Of a stretch of 64,000 nucleotides of DNA, positions 44,860 to 58,500 are shown piece by piece (position 1 is the first letter of the stretch; every line of letters starts with the position of its first letter). Under the pieces are notes generated by a model that was not told the origin of the DNA, made no database searches, and saw nothing but the letters and a program-made list of their open reading frames with translations. This stretch comes from Schistocephalus solidus (Eukaryota > Platyhelminthes > Cestoda > Diphyllobothriidea > Diphyllobothriidae), in assembly GCA_017591395.1 (NCBI GenBank), contig WEDG01005594.1, positions 1 through 64,000 on the forward strand, given 5' to 3'. The position numbers and the translations under genes were made by a program.

Positions 44860-46885
44860 CTTTTTCTAATTTGTCCCAGCTTGTCCGTTCTTCAACGAGA
44901 AACAAGCATATTTTAAACATAGCTCCCTTCTTCGTTGATTTCAAGCAGGGCCTCTTCCAAAGTGACCATACATTAATTTATTGTTGCTTACTGATTGTCT
45001 CATCGAAAAAGGCAAACGCCGTTCGTACCTATCATGCTTTTGACCTCGCAGATATGAGCTTAATTAATAACTGTTTGGACACGTTAGACTGGCAGCATCT
45101 CTCCTCCATTAACGACGCAACAAGTCTTTGTGACTTCATGTCAGTCATTTCAAATAACATCCTTGATTTTTTGCCAACCACAATTGTCAAGCCCTTCGCT
45201 TCGGAATCCACCCTTCCTCACGTTCTTTTGCCAAGGCTAAAGAAATTGAGGAAGTAGTTAAAAGATCAATCGACCAGTTCCTTATCTGAAAAGCTAACGA
45301 TTGCAAAGATGTTTGCATTGGCCTCTAAGATTCATCTTGCACGTGAAAAACAGAGGAAATCTTGCGCACTCAGTGAGCCAAACTCTGCAAAATCTGTTGC
45401 TCAATTGTTCTGCCGTCGATCCTCCTCTAAACGAGGTATTGAAATTCCTCCATTACTAAACGAAGACAAAAATTTCTTTCTCGAAGACTCTGAAAAGGCA
45501 GAATTGTGAAGTGCGTTCATTCCAAATCATCTTACGATGAAAAATGAACCGGTTCCGACGTTTCAGAAACCCCCATTCAATGTTATCAGAACTATTGATT
45601 TCTCCTTAGAACTAATTCATTAGAAAACGATGTTCCTGATTGTTTTCAGTATGGTAGGCCCTTTCTGTACGCTGAAGATTTAAAAGTTGCCTATAGATAT
45701 AAACGGGTTGATCGCAACATCGTGCTTGAGCTCTTAAAAACGGATCTTCCGGCCTTCGCTCAGGGGTGTCACACACGGCGCCTCTCACTTTCTTGGCAAA
45801 AGTGCTCCGTTATGGTTATTGGCGACAACCATCAGCCCCACCTAAGCATAGATGGTCACGATCTAAACATGCCCGGATTTATAAAGGATCTGGGCAAATC
45901 ATACTCTAGTAGTCTTAATCTGTCAGAGAACTGCGCCCTGATTGTCTCGAAAGAACGCCAAACTACTGGGTTTATTCTCAGAAATTTTAAAACCGTCAAA
46001 ATTAGAATCAGCCTCTATAAAATGTATGTTAGGCCTAGTCTGGAATACTGCTCGTTTCTATTTAGTCTTCTGCACGCTAGTGAACGAAAGAAGATAGAAT
46101 CAGTCCAGCACTTCTTTACAAAAAGAGTTTTCTATTCAGATCACCGAAACCTGTCCTACCAACAACGCTGTAAGCTAACAAGCCTTGACCCGCTATGGCT
46201 TCGTAGATTACAGAAGGGACTATTTTTACTGTTTAAACTACTAAACAGTCGAACGTTTAACCCACTTACATCTCTGAGGCACCTCTACCACTCTCGGCGC
46301 ACCAGTCATCGAGATGTATTTTTATTTCTTCCTTTGGCACGCACAGTTAGATACCGACAGTTTTTTTCGGTAAACGCTATAGCAATCTGGAATAAGCTAC
46401 CTAGAAGTATCAAAATTCAGCAAAGCTATCCCTTGTTTACGCGAACTGTCACTAGTTTTCTACATTCAGGACACCTTCCAAAACATTTGGGTGCTGACTC
46501 TGTTGAAGCTCTCTTTCGGTTCTGATGGCGTTCACGGACTCTGAATCCTGTGCCGGTCTTCATGCTGAGGGGAGAAAAATTACTGGCTCTGCAGACCTCA
46601 ATCGGCTTATTTCTCAGTCGACAGCGAACAGCCGCTCGCCGACATACCTGCTGGTGCAGAATACCGGATCCGTAACACTGAATGGAGAGGTTCTTCACCG
46701 GGCACCTGCTAACGCGTCCCTGTCCAGAACTTTAATTACTCAATCAGCTGCAGTTTTTTCTCCTGAAAACACAGGAAACAACGATCAGGAGTTTTTTTCA
46801 CTGTCAGCTTGACCCTCTACTGTATATATATATTTTTTGACCTTGCCTGTAAACTGGCAATAAATAAATAAAATAAAATAAAAAA
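44860..46885 (+). mobile_element. LINE with internal deletion (EN end plus RT end)
   Basis: 44871-45257 encodes the end of an apurinic-type endonuclease (LFQSDHTLIYCC, with the SDH motif) and linker. 45309-45509 is further linker. At about 45620 the sequence jumps to NDVPDCFQYGRPFLYAEDLK: the active box reads YAED. The rest of RT and the C-terminus is open (45722-46525, 267 codons; RTRRL-like start, LSWQKCSVMVIGDNHQP, YVRPSLEYCSFLFS, SVNAIAIWNKLPRSIK). Compared with the minus copy at 48.9-51.3 kb, the fingers and palm part (about 1.1 kb) is deleted. A 3' region and AATAAATAAATAAAATA tail end at about 46885. Confidence 0.82.
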
Positions 46886-46889
46886 ATAT

Positions 46890-48200
46890 AAAAATAATGC
46901 GTCTTAAAAACTCGCAATTATCGAAGAGTGATGGTTCTCCAAACTCAGTTATTAAGAGAGTGCCGAGCTTCCCCCGATCGCTGAGCCATTAATTCTCAAT
47001 TTATCTTTTAAAACGGATTCTTTCCTGACTCATGGAACACATCTATTATTCTTCCTGTCTTCAAGTCGGGAACTCGTTCGGACATTAATAATTATCAAGG
47101 CGTTCACAAATCCCCGGCTCTAGCAAAAATACTTGAAAAAATTATTTTTATCGAATTCCAGAATTTTGCCTTGGAAATAAGCTCTTAAGTTACTTGCAGT
47201 ATGGTTTTCTACCTGGGAGACCATGCGAAGTGTGTCACTTAGCTTTTCTTAAGCTCTTTACTTCCCTTGATAATGAGCAACAGTTAATGGTTGTGATCTA
47301 CTTTGACCTGAGCAAAGCCGTTGACAAGGTACCGCACAGACGTCTTTTGGTGAAACTGGAAGCTTCGGGATCCGGTCTCCTCTCCTTGACTTCATTGGTT
47401 CCTACTTGTCTTACCGCAGCCAGAAGGTCTTAGCAGGTAATAGCTATTAGACGCCTCAGCCAATCACGAGTGGCGTTTTTCAAGGCACGTTTCTATGTCC
47501 CCTTCTCTTCAATCTTAACCTAAACGCACTTTTAAATTTAGTCAAAAATTCACAAAATTTCGTTTACGCTGACGATATCAAGTGCATTTATTCATTTTCT
47601 AACGACACAGCCAATAGTTGTGTCGATAAAAGCAATACTGATCTACTTATGCTCTCACGTTGGAGCTCTAGTTGGCAGGTGGATTTTTCTTCATCCAAGA
47701 GTAATTTCCTGTGTTTTAGCCCCGCCAAGCTCCTGGACCCCTAGTATTTCAAAATAATACACTTTTAGAATGATCAACCATAAGAGACTTAGGTCTAAGT
47801 TACACGAATAAGCTAGCATTTTCACCTCATGCAGATCGAATTTCTGCATAAGCTGCACAGATATGTGGTTTTATATCCAATACTTTATTCCTTCCGGAAA
47901 TAAAGTTAAACCTATACCACATGTTTGTTCTTCCTATCCTAGAATACTGCTGTCCCCTCTTTGGGCTGATGAACGCCTCTGACCACAGTAAGATTTAAAA
48001 AAGTTCAGAGGGTTTTTACCCGAAGACTATTTTCTCTTCCTGGATCTAGTATCTCTTAAACTGATAGATGCCAGTTAGCAAACATTAAATTTCTGTGCGT
48101 TAGAAGACTCGAAGCCGGTCTCTGCTTCCTGTTTCGTATTAACTCTAGCCCAAATCTCCCACGAATTAACGCTCTCACTCCGAAATAGAAAGATATAAAG
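46890..48200 (+). mobile_element. another decayed LINE fragment
   Basis: Heavily interrupted RT: HLLFFLPVFKSG-like block near 47050, YGFLPGRPCEVCHLAF, VIYFDLSKAVDKVPHRRLLV, then SGVFQGTF-CPLLFNL and QNFVYADDIKCIYSF. The YADD box is intact but surrounded by stops. A thumb-like segment (YHMFVLPILEYCCPLFGL near 47920-47970) follows. It is a different subfamily from its neighbours and sits between the two arms of the inverted LINE pair. Confidence 0.7.
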
Positions 48201-48204
48201 TCTT

Positions 48205-48936
48205 TATTGTATATTTCCTTCCCAAACTCGCAAATTGTAGATTTTAGAAATGGGTCCTCCTGCTATTTGAGGCAGTTCACTTGAGATTATATGGGTTTCT
48301 AAAAATGTTTCTCTCGTGCTCTGCAGAGTCAATCTTCGCATTCACTTTTTCGTCCCCTTTTTTTAACAAGCATCGCCAACTCTTGACAACCTTGATACTT
48401 TCCTCCAATTTCAGAACCCTGACGATAGTCTCCAGGACCTGTTGATGATCCTGCGGGTTCTGATGTTTTCGCCTCTTATTGATGGACTATGCAGTTAACA
48501 ATTCGCATCTCGGTGATGATCTCTTGAGTTGTACTTTTCCCTCTTCGTTTTGACCATGTCGTCTACGATGAGTTCTTCCTCTCTCGCCTCTATGGTGGTT
48601 ATAAACAGTAGCTCTGAATGTTAGATTATCTCTCATCCGACAAGGAGCGTTCAGAACCCTCATACGTTGTCAGCAACATTACAATACTATCCAATTGTAT
48701 CGTACCAAACCCATCAACTCTGGCTTATAATTTTTCAGGAAAGCAGTTATTTATCCCAGATTTTTTTAAAACTGGCTGCTCGCCGAACTCCACCCCCGAT
48801 TTAACCGTATGAATGTTTTTTACTGCTTATTTTGTAGTTCACTGTATATTCCAAAGATTTTTGAATATTGTTTTAAAAATGGCAAATCGGTCTGAATCGG
48901 ATATGCCTACCCTGCTACTCATTTATGCAGTTCATA
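48205..48936 (-). repeat. dispersed repeat, copy B, first part
   Basis: Reverse complement of copy A at 3060-3790. Shared blocks: CTGCAGAGTCAATCTT, GCATTCACTTTTTCGTCC, CATCGCCAACTCTTGACAAC, GACTATGCAGT, GTTGTCAGCAACAT-type and TCTGAATCGGATATGCCTACC. The match stops at 48936 where a LINE tail begins and resumes at about 51275. Confidence 0.75.
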
Positions 48937-51274
48937 TTTTTATTTTTTTATTTATTTATTGCCAGTTTACAGACAAGGTCAAAAAATATATATATGTACA
49001 GTAGAGGGTCAAGCTGACAGTGAAAAAAACTCCTGATCGTTGTTTCCTGTGTGTTTTCAGGAGAAAAAAACTGCAGCTGATTGAGTAATTAAAAGTTCTG
49101 GACAGGGACGCGTTAGCAGCAGGTGCCCGGTGAAGAACCTCTCCATTCAGTGTTACAGATCCGGTATTCTGCACCAGCAGGTATGTCGGCGAGCGGCTGT
49201 TCGCTGTCGACTGAGAAATAAGCCGATTGAGGGTCTGCAGAGCCAGTAATTTTCCCCTCAGCATGAAGACCGGCACAGGATTCAGAGTCCGTGAACGCCA
49301 TCAGAACCGAAGAGCTTCAACAGAGTCAGCACCCAAATGTTTTTGGAAGGTGTCCTGAATGTAGAAAACTAGTGACAGTTCGCGTAAACAAGGGATAGCT
49401 TTGCTGAATTTTGATACTTCTAGGTAGCTTATTCCAGATTGCTATAGCGTTTACCGAAAAAAACTGTCGGTATCTAACTGTGCGTGCCAAAGGAAGAAAT
49501 AAAAATACATCTCGATGACTGGTGCGCCGAGAGTGGTAGAGGTGCCTCAGAGATGTAAGTGGGTTAAATGTACAACTGTTTAGTATTTTAAACAGTAAAA
49601 ATAGTCCCTTCTGTAATCTGCGAAGCCACAGCGGGTCAAGGCTTGTAAGCTCACATCGTTGTTGGTAGGACAGGTTTCGGTGATCTGAATAGAAAACTCT
49701 TTTTGTAAAGAAGTGCTGGACTCATTCAATCTTCTTTCATTCACTAGCGTACAGAAGACTAAATAGAAACGAGCAGTATTCCAGACTAGGCCTGACATAC
49801 ATTTTATAGAGGCTGATTCTAATTTTGACGGTTTTAAAATTTCTGAGAATAAACCCAGTAGTTTGGCGTTCTTTCGAGACAATCAGGGCGCAGTGCTCTG
49901 ACAGATTAAGACTACTAGAGTATGATATGCCCAGATCCTTAATAACTCCGGGCATGTTTAGATCGTGACTGTCTATGCTTAGGCGGGGCTGATGGTTGTC
50001 GCCAATAACCATAACGGAGCACTTTTGCCAAGAAAGTGAGAGGCGCCGTGTGCGACACCACTGAGTGAAGGCCTGAAGATCCGTTTTTAAGAGCTCAAGC
50101 ACGATGTTGCGATCAACCCGTTTATATCAATAGGCAACTTTTAAATCTTCAGCGTACATAAAGGGCCTACCATACTGAAAACAATCAGGAACATCGTTGA
50201 CAAAGAGGCAAAATAGAAGCGGGCCGAGCACGCTGCCCTGAATAACTCCGCTACTCACATGCTTGGGGTTGGAGATAACATCAGAAATTTTAACCCGTTG
50301 TGCGGGAGCATTCAAATAGGAAAATATTAAGTTCAGAAACTTGTTACCTATGCCGAAGAAGGCAAGTTTCAGCAGTAGGAGATCATGGTCAACACGATTA
50401 AAGGCCTTTGTGAAATCAAAGTAAACGGTGTTAATTGCAAAACCGCTGTCTCTAGATTGTAGCACATGATCAAATAAAGAGAGCTGACAAGTGTCACAAG
50501 ACCTTTTTTCGAGAAAACCATGCTGAGCCGCATTAAGTAGGTTATTCTCTTTAGGTGACACATCATCTTTTCTTTGATTAAGGTCTCGAAGATCTTCGAG
50601 ACTGCTGGCAGGGTATTTATTGGCCTTAAGTCGTCAAATTACGTAGGTCGACCGTGTTTGGGAATACGCAGTATGTGCGATTCCTTCCATAAAATAGGAA
50701 AAAGTTTCACTTTCAAGAGCAAGATTAAATATCTTATACAGAAGGGACGGGAATATATGTTTGCCTCCGCCGTTAGAACGCTGACCGGGACGCCATCTGG
50801 TCCTGGACTGTATGATTGAGGAAAACGCCGAATGGCTACCGTTACGTCCCAGAGGGTAAAAGTTATGGTTTCGAGGACGTTACCGCTCCAAACCCGGATG
50901 TTAGGAAAGGGGGCGACAGTATGTTCACTAGACGTTCTAGACAAGAAAGCATTAAAGCTATCAGCAGTCAACTTAGCGTCAGCTATTGGGTTTCCTAAGG
51001 CATCTCGAAGTACGGGGTGCTGCGTTTTTCTCTGCGCTTTTACTGTGCGCGAAAAGAGTTTCGCAACATTTAACAAAGGGTTTTCGGCAAAGGTAACCTC
51101 ATCGGCTTTTCGTTTTTCGTCAGACATCCTCTTAGCCTCTTCATAGATTTGCTGGATCAAGGGCAGGATGGAGGTGTCGTTTTGTAGATGAAAACGACGG
51201 GACAGTCTACGCAGTCTACGGCGGAATGATAAAGGGAGGTAGACTTCATCCTTGACATTAATTATTTTATTACG
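48937..51274 (-). mobile_element. LINE inserted in repeat copy B (minus strand)
   Basis: Its 3' tail (AATAAATAAATAA read on the minus strand) lies at 48937-48965. Its 3' region and C-terminus mirror 45.6-46.88 kb. RT runs upstream: 50127-50561 (AAQHGFLEKRSCDTCQLSLF, VYFDFTKAFNRVDHDLLLLK, GVIQGSVLGPLLFCLFVNDV, FMYAEDLK, again YAED) and 50639-51160 (pre-RT, SYSPGPDGVPVSVL). It is 5'-truncated, lacking the endonuclease. Frameshifts near 49740 and 50100-50130 break the reading. Confidence 0.82.
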
Positions 51275-51370
51275 GGGCTGCTCTTACATTGCAGCAATTA
51301 TTCACTTTGTATTTTTTATACCGGGATACTAAGTTTGTAATGATGGGGCTCTCTGGGCCTAAAATATACA

Positions 51371-51409
<39 letters not shown>

Positions 51410-51410
51410 C
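51275..51410 (-). repeat. dispersed repeat, copy B, second part with (TTA)n
   Basis: Matches the reverse complement of 2945-3055 of copy A (GGCTGCTC, GCAG-AATTAT-CACTTTGTATT, CGGGATACTAAGTTTGTAATG, GGGGCTCTCTGGGC, AAATATACAATTTATT) and then runs into (TTA)n at 51369-51408. Confidence 0.75.
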
Positions 51411-52521
51411 TTGGAAAGGTTGAAATCTAGACAGACAGGTATACGGAGGCTAATCTATTTCAGAAAAGGTAAACAATCCACAATTTGTTTCAAAATCGAA
51501 TGTTGCTTCCGAAATAAATTTAATGGTTTAACAACGTTGGGCATCGTAAGCGGCTGAGGAGTTTGGCGGATTGTTAATACAGCCAAGAATAGCTTTGGAG
51601 ACGTGGAGTTTTTAAGAAATATTGAAGACAGGGGAGTTAAGCATGCTCATATTATTAAAAATTAATGTCAGAGGGAAAAGTGAATTTAACTAAAACTCCA
51701 TATGTTGCAGTCGAATCGGAATAGCGCAAACTTTGTAGGCGCATCTAGCAGCTTACAGATGCATCATGGATAAATGCACGTGATGCGAGAATTTCGGTCC
51801 AGCCAGGTTTTGCAGTTTGCAATTGCTATGTGCCTGCTTGCCTGTTTAAACTATGAGCGTTCACGTTTTTCGCACCTGGTCACACCTGGTGCGATAATTT
51901 GCCCCTGTCGTATTGATACCTCCGGGGCTTATCCATCCATGTGAATCCTTCGGCAATTTTGTTGGTACAAACTGACACCAGGAACAGTAGTCAATTGATT
52001 TTGAATCCGAATGAGTGTCCGAACCATCGGACCAACACAGCTCTTGGTCTAGCAATCGTGTTTCTTTCTTTGTGACGGCTTCCTGGAACTCGTTTCCTAG
52101 CTTCTATTAGATAATTTTCTTGTTTGTTTTTACGGCTCCATTTCATCATTTTCTTCCGCACGTTACTAAATTTAGTCTTTTTTCAGATGCATGCTTTGTT
52201 CTGTTTATTCTTCAAATATTTGAGAGCTTAAGTAATATACACACACTGCAACTGTTGTTATCCCTATGGTTTGCCTGTTTACAAACTGATCTGCCCTGAA
52301 AAATGCAACTAAAGAAGCATTCATGCACTCACTTGCTGAAATTTGGTTCAAATCCCTTGTTAAATAAACAAGAAACTATAATAAAAATACGATACATTGA
52401 GGGGGCCATGATTCCTGAATTATTCCGCCATATCAGAGGTCTAACCTCGGTTTATTGATCAATCTGTACTTGATCATTTTAGTGACAGATTTGATGCGTT
52501 TGGTCTCTTGGTTGCGTCCGA
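51411..52521. other. upstream region of the CFDP1 gene
   Basis: No coding sequence recognised. An acceptor-like TGATCATTTTAG lies about 40 bases before the CFDP1 start codon. It could be the 3' splice site of a 5' untranslated intron or a spliced-leader acceptor; the sequence alone does not decide. Confidence 0.35.
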
Positions 52522-55500
52522 ATGGGTGACTCGGATCATTCCCTCGACACATCGGACGAGGAATACGTTCCTCCTGTAGATGTTGAAGACAGTAGTGATG
52601 ATAAAGCAGAGTCCTCTGAGTATGAAATATCATATATTGTATATTTCTAGAGATGAAGAAGATCTTCTCCCAGCCGTCGTCAAAAAATCTGCTCCTGAGA
52701 AAGTTTTGGACCGCGATGCTGTCTGGAATGAATTTCTTCAGGAAACCGAGACTGCAACCCAGGTAACAAATGTGCTTCAGTTAACTTCTCCAGCGACTTC
52801 CTCGGGAAACTCCTGCCACCACCAAACCTTTGCAAACGTATGTTTGGTCCCTTTATTGTCCTCTGTTACTGTGTTGGGGAGGATTGGGCACCTCTTTGAG
52901 AACATATTGCCGCTGGCATTTATTGTAGAAATAGTTTAATTATCTGCGCATGCTTTTCCCATGTGGCTTGTCCTCGTTTCACCGTGTGTTGCGAAAGCGT
53001 TCTTAATCACGTTGACGTGCTAATGTTCATAGCTCGAGCTACGTGCGACGATGCTCCACCTGGAAATCTAATTGTCTTCTTAACATACTTAATTAGAAGA
53101 GTTCTTTTCGAACTATGCCCTTTACCGCTTGGCTAAACAACCTTAGTTTACCGAAAGCCTACATGATTCGAGTCAGCACCTGATCTGATCAGCACCTCAT
53201 CTGATTTTTGTCCGTCACATTTGCCTTCCTACATGTGGTTCCCATGTTCTTAATTGTTCAAAATTTTCACCTACTTTTGTACATTGGAGTTGTGTCATAT
53301 AACTAGCTTTTCCTTGTAAATCCCCAAAAGTATACTGCAAGTTATATCTTGTAAATAGGTACCTAAAACCACGAATGCTACAGGTATCCGGTAATCGTTC
53401 TCTTCATCCATCGTTTTTTGACCTTCAAGTAACCTGGCAAAAGTTTTCCGGTTAATTTTATTGAGGTTTTGATTATTTTATGCCTTTTTTCTTCCGCTTG
53501 ACTAGATACCCTGAATCATAGTTAATATCTGTCTGCTTCTCTGTCAGTATAACGCTGTCATGCTTGATTAACTAAGTCGGCTTTAACGTTGTTTCTTCAA
53601 CGGACATGACACAAAGGGTATAAATTATATTTCCTGGTCTTTATGCGCACTATGCCGTTTTTCCGTTGATAGGCCCAGCGTATGTACCAATGCCTCGGGC
53701 GTTTCCGCTGCCCCCTCGTATCTGTCAACTAGCAGTGCTACAAAGTAAGTTGTTTGTGGTGGGTTTGAAATTTGCACATCTTATAATACACGATTCTACC
53801 TAACCTTCTTTTACCTAAAAATTATGTCACCTTCCGAACTGAGAACGACCGATGATTTCAGGACGTTTATTAGTTCGCTAAATTCCTTTATACAAGCGAT
53901 TTTTTGAAATTTTATTTCTGTTGTTACGCCAGAACTTTTAAGGACATTTTCAGGGCCTTCCCCTTTAGTTATAAAATACTAAGGTTTTAATTAACCGTAG
54001 CTTTTTTCCTTCCGTTCAAACCTTACCGGGTTGATCGTTTTATAGCTAAGGAAACAGTCTAAACTACTTGCATAGAATTGAGTTAAGCCTGCTACTTTAG
54101 GCCATCCTCTTTCTGGAGTCCTAACCTCCACTCACCATCACATTCGCTGGCTTTCAATGGCTAGCTTTTAGCTGCTACCTCAGACGAACAAGACCAAAAA
54201 TCTTTTTAATTGGTCGTTAACGTCAATAAAAATTGCTTGAAAGCGCTCGGAATCCGTCTAAAATTTCAGTGGTTATTGGCCAACCGTTCGCATACCAGTA
54301 GTACTGCTTGGCTGCCTTTTGCTTATGTGAAAACCTGGACCATTTTGCGCGTATTGCACGTGTAGACTGGCTGTTTAATTTTGTCAGCCACTGCATCCTA
54401 TCCCGTCTCCGATATTCCTGACTCATTCTTGATACCGTGCCCAGGAGAGTGAGAGAGAAGAGAGTGTGGTAGCTGACACAAAATTCCCACGTCTGCCAGA
54501 CCACGGGGCAAATCATCGTTCGTGAGGCTGGAACTTTTACTTTTCGGCAATAAACCAGTGAACGATTTCCACCTTAATGGAAGTTAAAATAAATATAATT
54601 TCGATAGTCGAATTAGCTTATCGCATTGAAGTTGTAACAATTTTTCTTCAGTTTGCAACTGTTTTCGCTTGGCATATTTTTTTGGAGCAATCCAGCTTTG
54701 CCACGCATTTTTTGGTTCTTTTAGGACAAGTATTTCCGCATCTGCTTCATCTTATGTTACCTCGAGTACACCTAGCAAGTGAGTGCGTTTATTTATCACT
54801 TTGTTCCTGTAGTCGCTGGAGTTTTCAAAGGGTTCAGAGGACGGTTTAAACACGATGTTTCTACTGCATACATTTGTGACTTTGTAGTACTCCATATTAT
54901 TTCAAACTGTCGAAGTTTTCAGCCTCCTATCCAATCGTTAATCTTCTCTGCCATGAGACTCATTATAATTACCAACTTATTTAGTGCTCGTTTACAGCGA
55001 AGAAATTCCTCAAGGGTTACGGACAGTTACGACAGGGAATACTGAACAGGTTTCATTTGCGTGTAGTTGAAAAGTCTCGCATAATGATTGATCCAAATTA
55101 CCATTAGCTCTTGCGTTATCACTGACTGTAAAACTTCCGTCATAATCACCTGTAGACGGGCAAGATAACGATTAGGTGATTCCTCATCTGTTACTCGCTT
55201 GGCAAATAGACCTGTAAGAGACCACTCAAAGCATATTTAGACTTGGTTGGTTTTTAAGCGGATGTTTTTCCCACCCTCTTACGATGAGGAAAAGTTGAGA
55301 GGTGTCCCTGTAGGTAGAAACGCTGTCCATGTTTGGAAGGAGTGTGATTTGGTTGTTTCTGTCTATTTCCTGAAGCGAAGAATATTCATCGACATTTTTC
55401 CACTTCTCTGTCAGTACTCTTGTTTATGCTTCCCCTGCTAAAATAGTTTCAATTTTTCCTCATTTGCTTTGTTCGAATTTCCATATCAATTTTTTGCATG

Positions 55501-58500
55501 AATATCAAAACTTTCCCAGGACAATACCACATTGTCAGGAAAAATGCTTATTTACCACATATTCTGAGACCCACAAAGAAGATATCCACTGTCTGTTTAG
55601 TGCTCTAAATAGTAATTCTTTTCGCTTCATGGCTATATAGAATAATATTTATGGTGCCTGGATATAAGCATATATTTACGGAACATCTAGAACTATATGC
55701 ATCTTCTCAGATGCGGTATTCAACTAGGAGCAGGTTACTTTGAGCTCAAGAACTTGCTGCCTTAGTCGGAACTGCTCTCTGTGATAATGGACTCAAGATG
55801 TGTGGCTCTCGAAAGTTTTGTTTGCGTAATTTCTAGCAGAAACTATCCAAGCCCCCAGCCTTGCAACTTTGTCGTCTCCGTATATTTTTATTTTAAGCAT
55901 GCGATTGGGCTTATATTTTTGGGGAGTAAAACCTACCAAAAAAGACAGTGCAAGTGCTGATTGGCTAGTAACTGTCCTATCTCATGAAATTCCGTTAAGC
56001 GAAAGCAACCCACACTGCGTCCTCCAGAGATTTAACGGAGTTAATAAGTGATCATCCTTAAAAAGAAGGTATATTGTAGTTTAAAAATTTATATTAGGTT
56101 GTTTAGAAATACTAATTTTTTTTAGAAAGCGGCATATTCCAAAAACGTGATAAATTAGGTTAGCTAATTAATCTGAAGTTTTAAATGTAAAGAATGCTTG
56201 TCCATGTAAACAAACGAGTAAATAAAACACCACAAGTAGCATCACTTTTGAAAATATTCCTTTATTATATATTCCGTGGAAGTTTTCTTCCAGATTAAGG
56301 AAAATTTAAAGTATGACCATTACCAAACAGCCTCAATTTCGAGTATTTATTCCAACACGATTTCACGAGAATTGACGTTTTCTTCTTCCGTTTCTACATG
56401 GTTTAAGATGTGCTTGACTATCGCAAACAGATTTTCTCTTGAATGCGCCAGCAGGGATAAAATATTTCATAAGTTGCTCTTAAAAAACACTTTCATTAAA
56501 TATTTCACTGTCTGTGTAATTAGCCGTTTACCATGATAACATCAAGGAAAAATAGAACGTTTGACCAGTTTTTCGACTTCACTAAAAATAAGGCATGCAA
56601 TGTCTGCTGAAAATGGAAGAACTCACTTATTAATATCCGTTTATAGTACAACGCACACAAACAAGAAGATTTGTTCCAGAAGGTGTATTAGCGTAGAACA
56701 ACATCTGGAATTGAAGAAAATTTGGATTTGGCCCCATTTTGCCCAGTTTTGCCTTCAATAAACACATATGAAATGAACTCTTCCTTAGTAAATAGCTTTT
56801 TGCGCCGCAAATAAGTACAAGAATACAATTATAAACTTCTAGGATGACATTTTATTAGTTACTATAGCTCTGTGTTATGTCCGCATGAGTCTGACTTTTT
56901 GAATTAACCCACTCCCTTTTTACTACTTATTCGCCTGCTTGGAGTTTACTTTTCAAAAAACCTTACCAAATTCCCGAAAGGTTTTAACTCCTTACTGTTC
57001 TACCACAAAAATGAGGCTTCTATGCCTTTGCCTGTTTTCCAGGACCTCCGCAGCTCCCAGCTTGGCCGCCTCTCCCACCCCGTTAAATGGCATTGCCCCA
57101 AAGTACGTTCACCATCAACACTTTGGGTTAATTGCTCCTTTATTCAGTGTGTCTGATAACAATTAGACTGCATTTAGTTACGTTTTTTCAGTCAAAAAAT
57201 GCATATCTATGTTTTAGACAGAAGCAAACGCGAATTTCTCCTGTTTTTCTCAGATTAATTTTCCTCCTGCCAGCAGGTTAAAATGTATCTAGGTTGTTCT
57301 GAGGAACTTACTTCTGCGCTATACAGAAACATATGTTGTCGCCATTCCGTTTTCATTTATTGTCTTAAGCGAGTCATAAGAATTTAGCTTTGAGTGTGTT
57401 TGGTAACGGTATTAACAATTATTAACATCTACAAGCGTTACTTCCTTTAGTCAAACTATATTTTTATCTCTACAGACGTGCCCTTGCCAGTAATGATCGT
57501 CTTTCCGATGCTCTTAAGCGGTTAAAGTCAACAGCCCTGCTTCCCGGTGCCGCACCAAAGCTCAGTACCCTAGTAAGCGCCTGTCGTTTTGTTATTTAAA
57601 AAAACCTTAAACATACCCACTGACAATTTTTAAATACCTTCCTTGGTACTCTTGTAGGCAAAGCAAAACTTTATATTAACCCTTTGTTTAATCAGTGGTT
57701 TCTTCTCTACGATGTTTGGCGAGTACAAGTCTGCTGAGGTCATACCGTTTTCTTATCCTTTACACGCTTAGCTGTAATGCATGATTGCATTTCTATAGGT
57801 ATGGAGGGTCTATAGAAAAAATACCCACAACCTAAGTAGCGGAAGTTTTTCAATCCTATCTGAGCTTATATCCCATGTTAACCAGTTTCAGTTATACTTA
57901 AGCATTCTCAAGCAACAAGCTTCAAACCATATTGTAGATGCTTGGACCACTGAGGACATTGACCCTTTAGTTCTTAAGTCAAATTTTCCATTTTCTGAAG
58001 CTGAAATTCATTTAATCTTTCCCCTTCATGTATAGGAAAAATCTAAACGAGATTGGGAGTCATTCACACAAGAAGAGGACATTGCGGATGAGTTAAAGTT
58101 ATACAATAAAGGCAAGTATGGGTAAGTCGGTTTTCCTTCGCCGCTCTCGCTCGGATATTGATTTTTTGCGTATTTTCTCCCTTTCGGAACCGGGTAGGTA
58201 TCCATCATTTATCTGATCCAGCGGCCTACGTTTTGTTGAATATCGAATACGTAGTAGGCGGGGAAACAAAGTCTGCCCGACCTATTGGCAGGTCAAATCG
58301 CAATGAACCCTTGCTGGGAAATATCAAACATAAGGGCGGTCAGTAGAGGTCAGCGTTTATTGGATTGGTAAGGGACATCTAGCGGAAAGAGCAATGCTTA
58401 AAGTAATGTAGCGCACAAGCAGTTCATTGGGCTGTGGCTTTCTGGTGGTACAGCTCACGAACACTAGTCAAGTGTGAGGAGCTGCAACTCACCAAAGCCC

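Noticed and set aside
46525..46812. 95-codon frame after the LINE RT
   Set aside because: It lies in the LINE 3' region; the mirror copy at 48.96-49.3 kb breaks the frame, so untranslated sequence is likelier.
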